A stretch of DNA of 14,204 nucleotides from Coriobacteriales bacterium (GTDB lineage Bacteria > Actinomycetota > Coriobacteriia > Coriobacteriales > UBA8131), in the NCBI GenBank assembly GCA_031286975.1, contig JAITTM010000026.1, positions 1 through 14,204 of the forward strand, read 5' to 3'. The position numbers and the translations under genes were made by a program. Of the stretch, positions 1-7,900 are shown piece after piece (the stretch's first letter is position 1; each line of letters opens with the position of its first letter). Below the pieces are notes generated by a model. It worked only from the letters and a program-made list of their open reading frames with translations, had not been told where the DNA came from and did no database searches.

Positions 1-50
1 TGGTATAGTTGTAAAGTAAACCTCAGAGACGAAAGGAGAGAAGGCAGACC

Positions 51-113
51 TTTCAAGTACATTTATTTCTGAGGCAACGAAGGGTATTTCGAGTACTTTT
101 TATTTTGAGGCAA
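51..113. repeat. Pair of 27-bp imperfect direct repeats
   Basis: Copies lie at 51-77 and 87-113, a period of 36 bp. They match at 22 of 27 positions by hand alignment. Both start TTTC(A/G)AGTAC, run through an AT-rich stretch, and end TGAGGCAA. They sit downstream of the minus-strand kinase gene and outside any supported gene. The AT-rich composition contrasts with the surrounding GC-rich DNA. They could be binding sites for a regulator of a gene off the left edge, or copies of a dispersed intergenic repeat; the window cannot tell which. Confidence 0.6.
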
Positions 114-137
114 TACGTACGTCGCGTACGTACGTAT
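113..137. repeat. 10-bp inverted repeat of ACGT units
   Basis: The arms are ATACGTACGT (113-122) and ACGTACGTAT (128-137), with the 5-nt loop CGCGT. The match is perfect. No T-tract follows on either strand, so it is not a canonical intrinsic terminator. It directly abuts the second copy of the left-edge direct repeat. It could be a protein-binding palindrome or a 3'-end hairpin for the kinase operon. Confidence 0.55.
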
Positions 138-144
138 GACGAGC

Positions 145-185
145 AGTTGTCCTGAGCAGGGGAGGACAGCTTTGGCGCGAGCGCC
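145..185. repeat. Two small hairpins downstream of the kinase operon
   Basis: The first hairpin pairs AGTTGTCCT (145-153) with AGGACAGCT (163-171), nine pairs including one G-U on the plus strand. The second pairs GGCGC (174-178) with GCGCC (181-185). They lie 40-80 bp beyond the stop codon of the minus-strand kinase, where a terminator would be expected. Neither has a U-run after it on the minus strand, so intrinsic termination is unproven. With the inverted repeat at 113-137 they make positions 1-226 rich in secondary structure. I see no gene in that stretch. Confidence 0.35.
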
Positions 186-226
186 TCTTGGAGTCAGATG
201 GTGGATGTCCGCAACCTTTGCCGCGC

Positions 227-2470
227 TTATTGCAGCGGGCTGAGGGGAAGGATCACAACAACGCGATAGAGCTGGGCGGCGGGCTCGGGACAAAAGACCG
301 CGGTGCCACCATAGCGGGCTGCGGCGGCCTTAACCGATTCGATCCCGATGCCGTGCAGGCTGCTCAGGTTGCCCAAGCCAGCAGTAGCAGCAGGCTCGGC
401 GGCGATGCTCCTGGCGTCGTCAGCAGCAGGCACAGCAGCTGCGTCCTTCTCAGCAGCGGTACGCACAGGGGCAGGCGGCAGACCGTCGTAGCTGTTCTCT
501 ATGTGGATGAGCAGCTCGGCGCTGATGACCCTAAGCGATACGGTGACGCGGCGCTCACTTTGCTGCTGCGCGCCTCCCTTGTGTTTATCTCCCTCGTGCG
601 CGTTTTTCTCCCCCGCGACTATCCGTTCGCAGGCTTCTACGGCGTTCTCAAGCAGGTTGCCGAGAATAACGCTGAGGTCTGCCTCGTCCAAGGGCAGGTC
701 GTCGCCTATCTCCGAGGCCACCGCAATGCTCGTGCCCGTTTGAGCCGCCCGCTTCGCGAAGTGCCGTATGATGACATCCGCGATGTGGTTGTCACTGTAT
801 TGCAACGGCGCGGCGTCTGCTCCACCCGCGCTTTTGGGCGCGCGCTCATAACTCGCAAGATACTGCTTTATCCGCGTGATATCGCCATCTTGGGCAAGCT
901 CGCGCAGGGTGCTCAGGTGGTGGCGCAGGTCGTGCCGCGTCGCCCGCGCCTCCTGGATACCTTCGAGAATGATGGGATAATAGCTCCGCTCCATCTCTAT
1001 CAGGCGCGTTACGCCTGCGACCCTGCTCTCAAGGGCCAGTTTCTCGCGCCATAGGCGCAGCGTCTCGCGCACAATGACGGCAAAGAAGCAGAGCATCAGC
1101 ACAAAGCCCGCGATCTCGAGGAACCATCCCAAGAGGATAGGCTCAAACAAGGGGAGAAGCCTGTCCATGATGAGGGCAGCATCAAACACGAGGATGCCAA
1201 TGAGCAGACTGCGGCTGTAACGGACGGGCTTGCGCGCGGCGCGCAGCACCTCGAGGGTCAAAACGAGCGCCGCCGCCCATTTGTAGAGCTCAATGAGCAG
1301 GGAGTAGGCAGCGAGTACGGGCAGATTGCCCGGCGCGAGCGCGGAGCGTAGCAGCGAGCAGACGCAGACAACGACGCCCAAAGCCAGCACGGCACGCAGG
1401 CAAAACGCGAGCGCGTCTCCCGTACCCCTTGGGGTTTCTTCCCGCAGAATCTGGCGGCAGAGCAGCACGACGAGTAGGATCATCGCGGGAAAACAGAAGC
1501 TCTCGACGGCATATTTGAGCATGCTGCTTGCGCTAAGTGCGGCCACGAGGGGGTAGGCGGTGTAGCCGATAAAACAGAGGGCAAGCGCGGCAAACAGGAG
1601 CATCAGGCGGTTCTTGCGCATGAGGATACCGCTGATGAGAAAGAAGGCGCCAAGCAGCAATGCGAGCGTGCAGGCCACCGCCCGCAAAAGCAGGCGCGTG
1701 TTCATAAGGTGGCTCACCGCCTGCGGTGTGCCAAAGGCAGGCGGATAAACAAGCCCGCTGTAGATATAGGAGTAGTCGCTTGCGGCAATAAGCAGTTCAA
1801 CGCGTCCCTGCGCGAGAAAGGAGACGAGCGCCTCGCCCGTCTGAGGCTGGTAGGCTGGGGATGAGACAGGGGGACGTTTCTCTTGTCTCACTTGGCTCGC
1901 ACTGCCTGCAAGCGTGCCAAAAGCGGCCACCTCCACGCCATTTATCCAGACGCGACAGGCCGAGAATATCTCCGGCAGAGCGATGGCGTAGGCGGCGGGT
2001 TCAGGTGGGAGGTCGAGCACAAGGCGGTAGCTCGCGTTGCCGTGGATGTTGCCAAAGGCATCCGCACCCTCAAAGGCAGCAGGGTCGCCGATGCTGATGA
2101 TCCCAGAGGGGGTGGGAGCAACAGCCGCGCTGCCAGCAGCAAAATCACGGGGGGTCAAGAGCTGTCCGCGGTATATCTCCCATCCGTGGACGAGGAACAG
2201 CAGCCCGTCTGACCCGCCCATCTCATCCATCTCATCCAGCCAGCCCAGCTCGTCTGTTGTGCCTGCTTCGCCAACTCCATCCGCCTCATCCGCTGATGGC
2301 GTGTCAAAGGCTGCCGCAATCGAGCCGTTGGCGGCGTTTGTCTGGCGGTATTTGTTGTCAAAGCGCTCGCAGAGCAAGAACAGCAGGCAGGAGGCAAGAA
2401 GGACGGCGCAGGCAAAGAGCGCAAAGGAGCGGCTGCCCCACCCCGCTTTTGCTGCCCCCCTAGGAGCCAA
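227..2470 (-). CDS. AgrC-like GHKL sensor histidine kinase with extracellular domain and multi-helix membrane region
   Basis: This is a 747-aa membrane sensor kinase. Helix 1 (about 15-34) is followed by an extracytoplasmic region (about 35-255). Residues 140-235 resemble the beta-sandwich sensor of 7TMR-DISM proteins (RLVLDLP, ACRVWINGVEV). About seven hydrophobic segments follow between 260 and 468, then a coiled coil and the dimerisation/phosphorylation box TRHDLRHHLS, with His513 as the likely phosphorylated residue. The GHKL ATPase shows the N-box GNLLENAVEAC (604-614, Asn605/Asn609), NSYDG (659-663) and HGIGIESV (706-713). Charged or Ala-rich insertions at about 619-640 and 664-698 lengthen the ATPase around its lid. 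The start is TTG at 2470, with AGAGGA about 10 nt upstream; no other start keeps helix 1. It overlaps the upstream gene by 11 bp, so it is probably translationally coupled. Its partner is the LytTR regulator that heads the operon. The ligand is unknown. Confidence 0.93.
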   Translation of the reverse strand: MAPRGAAKAGWGSRSFALFACAVLLASCLLFLLCERFDNKYRQTNAANGSIAAAFDTPSADEADGVGEAGTTDELGWLDEMDEMGGSDGLLFLVHGWEIYRGQLLTPRDFAAGSAAVAPTPSGIISIGDPAAFEGADAFGNIHGNASYRLVLDLPPEPAAYAIALPEIFSACRVWINGVEVAAFGTLAGSASQVRQEKRPPVSSPAYQPQTGEALVSFLAQGRVELLIAASDYSYIYSGLVYPPAFGTPQAVSHLMNTRLLLRAVACTLALLLGAFFLISGILMRKNRLMLLFAALALCFIGYTAYPLVAALSASSMLKYAVESFCFPAMILLVVLLCRQILREETPRGTGDALAFCLRAVLALGVVVCVCSLLRSALAPGNLPVLAAYSLLIELYKWAAALVLTLEVLRAARKPVRYSRSLLIGILVFDAALIMDRLLPLFEPILLGWFLEIAGFVLMLCFFAVIVRETLRLWREKLALESRVAGVTRLIEMERSYYPIILEGIQEARATRHDLRHHLSTLRELAQDGDITRIKQYLASYERAPKSAGGADAAPLQYSDNHIADVIIRHFAKRAAQTGTSIAVASEIGDDLPLDEADLSVILGNLLENAVEACERIVAGEKNAHEGDKHKGGAQQQSERRVTVSLRVISAELLIHIENSYDGLPPAPVRTAAEKDAAAVPAADDARSIAAEPAATAGLGNLSSLHGIGIESVKAAAARYGGTAVFCPEPAAQLYRVVVILPLSPLQ

Positions 2471-3869
2471 GGAGGTCGTGTCCTCTCTGGCGACGGGCGA
2501 AGGTGATCGCTGTCGCAGTGAGCAGGAAGGTGGAGATGAGGGAGGTGAGGGAGACGGAAAGGACGGGGATGAGCTCTCCGTCGCTCGTGTTCATGCCTGT
2601 CGCCGCGGCATCCAGCTGGGACGGCTCGCTGGCAAGCGCGCTGCTGCCGCCATTCGCGCTGCGGGTGGGAGCCTGCGCGGCGTTGTTGTTCGCGTTCTCG
2701 GCAAGGGTCGTAGCGTTTGCGCCCGGCGCCAGTTCGGCCAGAGGGGAGAGGATGAGTCCCGCCGCGCCACTCGCGCTACCCGTGCTACCGCTGCCACTGC
2801 TGCCGCTGCCGCCCGTGCCACGGGAGCCCGCGCTGCCGCGCCCGCCGCCCACGCTCCCATTCCCCACGCCGCTCGAGCCATCTGTGCCGCCCGAGCCGCC
2901 CGCGCTCCCCGAGCCGTCGCTGCCGGGAGCCCCTGCCCCCGAGCCGCCGCCGCCAAGGATGTCCTCCTGCCACGGAAGACGGATGCGGTCGCCTCCGTCG
3001 CGGTCGCCGCCGATGCCGTTGTGCAGGCTATCCGCCCCAAGGTTCAGGCTGAGTATCTCCGAGCCGGTCTTGAGCGCGGGCACCTCAAAGGCGAGCATCA
3101 CCTCACCCGCCAGCTCAGTTACGGGGCTGTAGAAAACCAGACCCAGCGTCCGGGCTCCCAGCAATTCCACCTTGATGTTCTCGCTCTCCTGCTCCCCGGT
3201 CGCGCCGTCCCAGTAGCGGCGCCACGTCGCGCCCCCATCATCGGAGCGCCACAGTCGCAGCGCCTCAAGTGTGCCCACGTAGGTATAGGAGATGTTGAAC
3301 GAGAGCATCCCGCGCGCCGCGCTGTAAAGCCGGGGAACCGCCGGGTCGAACACCTCGACGGTAAAGTTCGCGAGGTCGTTCTCCAAGCTACGGTAAGGTT
3401 CAGGGAGAAGGGCGGGCATGGGATAGATGCCACGCGTATGGACGTCCACCCGCGATGTGTCGAAGGAGATCTGGAGAGCCACCGTGTAGTCTTCGATGCC
3501 GGGTGCCGAGATGAGAGCGATGACGCGGTGCGTGATGCCCAGGCCTTTCAGTGTTTCCGTGTCGCCCAGGGCAACAGCGCCAACCTCCCAAAGCGAGCTT
3601 TCCGTGAGGCTGAGCTTGGCACCGGAAGGCAGGGGTTCATCCGCGAAGGCCGCGGTGATGGAGGGGGCGGCGGTGGCTCCCAGCCCCGGTATCCCCAGCC
3701 CGAGTGCCCCTGCTCCAAGCAGCGCCACGGCAAACAGCAACGTCGCGACAAAGCGAAGCGCCGAGCCACGCAACAGCTCCAAACCATGCACCTGCGCCAG
3801 CCTCACCCCGCGCAGCAACGCCGCCTCGCCTCCGCGCCCCAGCCCCGTTCTCTCCCCCGTTCGTTTCAT
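2460..3869 (-). CDS. Exported, C-terminally membrane-anchored protein of unknown function encoded between regulator and kinase
   Basis: This 469-aa protein has no family I recognise. The start is fixed by an ATGA overlap with the regulator's stop codon and by GAGGAAC just upstream; a longer frame to 4064 only runs inside the regulator. A long n-region (about 1-38) precedes a hydrophobic core (39-60), and a signal-peptidase-like site AFA/DE falls after residue 76. The ectodomain (about 77-300) looks beta-rich. It contains DGGATWRRYW (211-220), which recalls Asp-box-like turns (weak resemblance), and GGDRDGGDR (287-295), a possible acidic metal site. Residues 306-369 are an almost pure Gly/Ser linker. 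Residues 433-457 form a transmembrane segment followed by RRQR. No cysteine pairs or enzyme motif are seen. Its position between response regulator and kinase suggests an accessory ligand-binding or signalling subunit, which is inference. Confidence 0.85.
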   Translation of the reverse strand: MKRTGERTGLGRGGEAALLRGVRLAQVHGLELLRGSALRFVATLLFAVALLGAGALGLGIPGLGATAAPSITAAFADEPLPSGAKLSLTESSLWEVGAVALGDTETLKGLGITHRVIALISAPGIEDYTVALQISFDTSRVDVHTRGIYPMPALLPEPYRSLENDLANFTVEVFDPAVPRLYSAARGMLSFNISYTYVGTLEALRLWRSDDGGATWRRYWDGATGEQESENIKVELLGARTLGLVFYSPVTELAGEVMLAFEVPALKTGSEILSLNLGADSLHNGIGGDRDGGDRIRLPWQEDILGGGGSGAGAPGSDGSGSAGGSGGTDGSSGVGNGSVGGGRGSAGSRGTGGSGSSGSGSTGSASGAAGLILSPLAELAPGANATTLAENANNNAAQAPTRSANGGSSALASEPSQLDAAATGMNTSDGELIPVLSVSLTSLISTFLLTATAITFARRQRGHDLLGS

Positions 3870-4606
3870 ACAAGTTCCTCGCTTCTGTGATAGACGGTGG
3901 CGTGCACCAGGTAATCCTGCCACGCGGCGCGCACCTTGCTGCGGCGGGAGCGACTGATGGGTATGTGACAGCCGTCGTCCATGCAGAAGGAGGCGGTGTC
4001 GCCCGTCAGATGTTGGACGTGCCGCAGGTTGACAACAAAACTCTGGTGGCAGTGCAAGAAGCACAACGCCGGAAAGAGCCCTGCAAGCAAAGCGAGCGGG
4101 GCATAGGTGACGATCTCGCCCTCCGTGAGATGCAAGATACTCCGCTTGCCAAGCGCTTCTATGTAGCGCACCTGCGAGGGGGCGACACCCACGCGGCGGT
4201 GATCTGCGGTTATCTCGATTGCATCACCACGGGGCGCGAAGTGCTCGAATACCGAGGTCAGCAGGCGGTTGAGGTCGTCTGCGCGCACGGGTTTTATCAG
4301 GTAGTCGCGCGCTTGGACACGGTAGCCCTCCAACGCGAAATCCGGGCTCACCGTGGTAAAGCTTATCTGAACCTCGCTGTCAGAGGCACGAAGCTCACGC
4401 GCAAGCTCCATGCCAAGGGGCTTCTCTCCCAAATAGATGTCAAGCAGCAGGAGTTGAAACATGCCGGGTACAAAAGCGGCGCGCAGGCTGTCCGCGCTCC
4501 CATAGACGTAGGTGTCGGCGGGAACACTTGACGCGCAGACCATATCCCGCAGACGAATAGCATCTGCGGGAGCATCTTCGCAGATGGCGATGTTGAGGCG
4601 TTCCAC
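3866..4606 (-). CDS. LytTR-family response regulator (AgrA/LytR type)
   Basis: This 246-aa two-domain regulator accepts phosphate from a kinase and binds DNA. The receiver domain (1-120) has the acidic pair E10/D11, the phospho-acceptor D56 in LLLLDIYLG, T84/T85 in FTT, and K105 in YLIKPV. The LytTR DNA-binding domain (about 128-235) shows VRYIEALGKRSILHL and the typical CHQSFVVNL element (176-184), then PISRSRRSKV. The start is GTG at 4606, with AGGGAG about 8 nt upstream and a promoter just beyond. It is the first gene of a three-gene operon, coupled by ATGA to the exported protein. LytTR regulators often control exported or surface factors. The divergent giant surface gene is the nearest candidate target (inference). 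Confidence 0.95.
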   Translation of the reverse strand: MERLNIAICEDAPADAIRLRDMVCASSVPADTYVYGSADSLRAAFVPGMFQLLLLDIYLGEKPLGMELARELRASDSEVQISFTTVSPDFALEGYRVQARDYLIKPVRADDLNRLLTSVFEHFAPRGDAIEITADHRRVGVAPSQVRYIEALGKRSILHLTEGEIVTYAPLALLAGLFPALCFLHCHQSFVVNLRHVQHLTGDTASFCMDDGCHIPISRSRRSKVRAAWQDYLVHATVYHRSEELV

Positions 4607-4632
4607 GCGGCAGCTCCCTTAAGTCTCAGGCG

Positions 4633-4662
4633 ATTCTACCATATGTCCCCAAGAGCAGTCAT
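4633..4662 (-). promoter_or_regulatory. Sigma-70-type promoter of the LytTR/kinase operon
   Basis: Reading the minus strand, ATGACT (4662-4657, four of six matches to TTGACA) is followed after 18 nt by TAGAAT (4638-4633). The TGG just before it gives an extended -10. Transcription would start near 4626, leaving a short leader of about 20 nt with the AGGGAG ribosome site. The AT-rich operator-like array is centred roughly 110 bp upstream of that start, a position compatible with an activator. Confidence 0.5.
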
Positions 4663-4713
4663 GCCGGTGCCTCGCCTGTCTGTATGCCGCTCGCATGGCA
4701 TGCAACCTGTCCG

Positions 4714-4777
4714 ATCAAGAAGTTTTGTAAATAGAGCTATTTACAAAACTTGTAAAAATCAAGAGTTGTGCAAATAG
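4714..4777. promoter_or_regulatory. Operator-like array: perfect 15-bp inverted repeat plus two further half-sites
   Basis: A perfect inverted repeat has arms AAGTTTTGTAAATAG (4720-4734) and CTATTTACAAAACTT (4737-4751), separated by AG. A third half-site, TTGTAAA (4750-4756), makes a second palindrome with the right arm (TTTACAA-AAC-TTGTAAA). A fourth, TTGTGCAAATAG (4766-4777), lies inside an imperfect direct repeat: ATCAAGA plus half-site at 4714-4734 recurs at 4758-4777 with one gap and two mismatches. There is no U-run, so a terminator is unlikely, and a multi-site operator fits best. The neighbouring LytTR regulator is a candidate binder. However, LytTR sites are usually direct repeats rather than palindromes, so another dimeric regulator is possible. 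Confidence 0.6.
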
Positions 4778-4796
4778 TGATGATAAGGCCATCACT
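4776..4796. repeat. 7-bp inverted repeat beside the operator array
   Basis: The arms are AGTGATG (4776-4782) and CATCACT (4790-4796), with a 7-nt loop. The repeat begins within the last half-site of the array. It is followed by CTTCTC rather than a T-run. It may be a further protein site or a weak hairpin in a leader; its function is not determined. Confidence 0.4.
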
Positions 4797-4925
4797 CTTC
4801 TCACGCATTCTGTATGCAGCAGCTGCCTCCCGAGCGGGGAATAGCGGGGCATCTACGCGGGGTTTTACTGAATGTTCCCGATTGTGGGGGAGATTTAGGG
4901 AGTACGTGGTACTTGTTTAAGGGTG

Positions 4926-4953
4926 TTGGCGGCAGGTAGCATAGCGGTATATG
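4926..4953 (+). promoter_or_regulatory. Weak candidate promoter of the giant surface gene
   Basis: TTGGCG (4926-4931) is followed after 16 nt by TATATG (4948-4953). Each matches four of six consensus positions. If it is used, transcription would start near 4960, downstream of the ATG at 4951, which supports translation from 4999. An alternative -10, TAGCAT (4937-4942), has an even poorer -35. A weak core promoter would be consistent with activator dependence, but this is low-confidence. Confidence 0.25.
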
Positions 4954-4998
4954 TGTGCGCTCGTCTGCGTACCAAAGAAACGGGATAAAGGGGTTGTC

Positions 4999-7900
4999 AT
5001 GCGAGAGAATCCATCAGGGAGAAAGAACTCATTTACAAAAGAGAATCATTTGGGGAGAAAGGCGCTGTGCCTGGCACTTGCGCTGGTGCTTGCCTGTGGG
5101 ATGCTTGTGTCGACACCGCGGCTCCGAGAGGCGAGCGCGGAAGACCTCGCGCCGCTTGCAGCGGGCGAGTCGTCCTTGGTGGTCAATGAGACGGTCATCG
5201 GCTTTGCCGGGTACGAGTGGTATGTCATTGGGTATGACGGAACGGGTGTCTACTCCACAGCGGACGATAACAGCATGACGCTGTGGATGAAAACCTTGGA
5301 CACCCCCTTTGGTTCGACGGCGTGGCGAGCGCTCAGCACCGAGCCAGCCGAAGGTTACAGCCCCTACGAAGGTTGGTACGACCCGCCTGGCTCGGTTCCC
5401 AGTATCTTGGACACGTGGTACTATGCGGATAATCCCGCTGGCTTTGCCGCATGGAGCGCCCCTTGGGAGTATGCGGGGAGTACGCTGCAGCAGAGGATGG
5501 AAGAGATTGCTGCCGGACTTGATGCCAAAGAGTCCCAGCTCATCAATGCTCGCACGATACAAAGCGATCCGTTTAGCGATACATTTCCTACGGTAACCCC
5601 CGATTTGGCCAACCAAAAGCTGTGGCCCCTCTCTCTGCGTGAATATCAAGCACTTGGGTCTGGAGGTACAACTGTCGGATACTACCGCGTCCCGGGCATT
5701 AATAATTATTGGCTTCGTTCGGCGGGCAAGTACACTACCGTTGTAACCAATTATGAGAATAAGGCGGTCGCCTGCTTCCCTTCCGGTGGTACATCGACTT
5801 ACGCGGCGTCTGCATTCGACGTAAATGGAGCTTTCGCTATCCGTCCCGCCTTGAGCCTTGACCTGAGTTCCGTCCTGTTCATATCCGCCGCGAGTGCGAA
5901 GTCCTCCACAGAGGTGGGCGGCACCCTGCAGGCGGCATCAAGCGGTGCGCAGAAACTTACCGTGACTGATGACGCCACGCAGAAGCTGCAATATGTCTAC
6001 GCGGCGCAGGCCGAGCAGGATGTCTCCACCTCTGGAGCTCTTTCCTTTGGTTTCACAGGCGCAACAACAGGGGAGGGGCAGTACGTGTCCTGCATCCTCC
6101 AGAAAAAGGACGCGCCGCTCAACCTGAGCTACTATGGCAAGCTTGCCTCCACCGCCGACAAGAGCTACGGCACCTTGTCCATTCCGCTTGCGGGCATCGC
6201 CGATGGAAACTATACACTCAAGATATTCAGTGAGAAGGTAAACGACGATGCCTTTACCACGGATTTTGCCAGCACACCGGTCACCATGGATCTATCGGTG
6301 GCCGCCGGTAGGGCCCTTGTGATAGGCGGCACAGTCGATAACGTGCAGCCCCAGGCATCCGTTGTCTGGAGCAGGGACGGCATCACGGGCAACGACACGG
6401 TCAGCGTGAACTTCGGCGAGGAGATGGACACCGCGAGTGCGCCCAACCTCACCCTTTCCAGTTTGCGGGACAGTACACCTACAACCCTCACCGGCGGCAC
6501 GTGGAGTGCAGACGGAAAGAGCTACACCTGTACTACCAGCGAACTGGCGCTGGAAACGCGCTACAGCGTAGACTTTGACCTCACCGCCTTTACCGACCTC
6601 GTGGGCAACACGGTTATGGATGAGACACCGTACAGCTTTGATACGTCGCCGCAAACGGGCTACGCGCTCAACTGGCAGGCAGCGAGCGGCTGCACCATCA
6701 CACAGACAGCCATACGCGCGGAGCTGGGCGATACCGTGAACTTCAGCGTGGCAACGTTAACGGGCACGCCGCCGCTGGTGACCGCCACCTATACAGTCTT
6801 TGACGCAAACGGAAAGAAAAGCTTTGGCGCGGTCAACATAAACAACCTGGGCGGCGGAAACTACTCCTTTGTCATGCCCAAGGGCGATGTTGAGATATAC
6901 GCCTATGTGCTCGAGGCGTCCTCCATCCCCCTTATTGTGGAGCCAGGCGAGCATATGAGCGCACGGCTTGACAGCTTATACGCTCGGCAGGGCAGCACGG
7001 TGGCGCTCACCACAGCAGACAGCCAAGATTACCACCTTATCCAGGCGCAGCTCTGGGCAGCCGAGCAAAACGCGGACGGCAGCTACACCGCCACGGGCAG
7101 CGACCCTCTTGCCACGATAGCACTCGACGGCGTATCGGTGGGGCACTTCACCGTGCCAAGCCTGAGTGCACCGGCAACCGCGCTTATCGTCCGCCTCATT
7201 GATACTGCCAAGCCGCGCAACTCCGTTGCCTTCCCGGCCTCGCTGACGCTTAACGGCGCCACGGTCACTATTGCGCCTCGCGACACAACTGGCTGGCAGC
7301 AAGCAAACGGCAGTTGGACAACGCAAAACTACCGCGACGGGCAGCACGCAAGCCTTGCGCTTGTGGTGCAGGAGCGCAACTACAGCGTTAACGTGGACGA
7401 AGTCAGCTTGCTGGGCGCGCCCCTCTCGCATGCCTCAAGTTCCACGAATGTGGGCGGCACGGCTACAACCATGCTCAGCTTTACCATGCCGGCGTTTACG
7501 GATACGGCAAGCTGGACGGGCGGCAGTATCACCATTGCTCTGAGTGCGCAGCGCATCCCGGCGGAGATGAGTGCAACCTCCGCTGTGGCGGTTCCCGGTG
7601 CGTGGTGGAGTGCCGCCCGCATCCTTGTCAAGGGCAGTGGGCTTGAGCAGGTCAAGGGAGAAGGACTCGATTTTCCTGCGTTTGACAGCGCAAAGCAGGC
7701 ACAGCTTAAGACCGTTACGCTGCAAAACGGGAGCAAAACGGCAACGTTTGCGCCTGGAGACATCACGCTTAACCCAGACGGCACTCTGAGCATCGCCCTG
7801 AGCGAGGCATTCAAGCAGGCATTTGGCGAGCCCGCCTCTGACCTGTTCTACCTCAGTGTTGGCAACAGAAATCTGCCGCTGTACATCTCTCGTGACTACC

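Larger units (their letters stand above)
4607..4998. other. Divergent intergenic region between the sensor operon and the giant surface gene
   Basis: These 392 bp hold no supported gene. From left to right they contain the minus-strand operon promoter (4633-4662), an AT-rich half-site array (4714-4777), a 7-bp-stem inverted repeat (4776-4796), three GCGGGG words (4834, 4844, 4857), a small palindrome AGTAC-GTG-GTACT (4901-4913), and weak promoter-like elements before the surface gene. The local AT richness at 4715-4785 stands out from the GC-rich surroundings. Confidence 0.7.

Noticed and set aside
51..113. Left-edge repeats as a CRISPR remnant
   Set aside because: There are only two imperfect copies separated by 9 bp, too short for a spacer, and no cas gene is present.
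188..1054. 288-residue open frame on the plus strand opposite the kinase
   Set aside because: It lies wholly antisense to the GHKL ATPase and dimerisation domains, which carry conserved motifs. It has no ribosome site or family resemblance.
2037..3890. 617-residue open frame on the plus strand opposite the exported protein and kinase start
   Set aside because: It is antisense to two genes with clear signals and coupled starts. Its product is low-complexity Ala/Arg/Pro with no recognisable domain, as expected from GC-rich third positions.
3870..4064. Longer start for the exported protein at 4064
   Set aside because: The extra 65 residues lie inside the regulator gene and read as basic low-complexity sequence. 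The ATG at 3869 has GAGGAAC and an ATGA coupling.
3704..4531. 275-residue open frame on the plus strand opposite the LytTR regulator
   Set aside because: It is a shadow of the regulator's receiver and DNA-binding domains and crosses a gene boundary. No start signal was seen.
4720..4751. The 15-bp inverted repeat as a bidirectional terminator
   Set aside because: It lies upstream of both divergent genes, has a 2-nt spacer, AT-rich arms and no flanking U-run. The extra half-sites fit an operator better.
4951..4998. Upstream ATG at 4951 for the giant surface protein
   Set aside because: It has no clear ribosome site and overlaps a candidate -10. The ATG at 4999 has AAAGGGG at good spacing and still gives a complete signal peptide.
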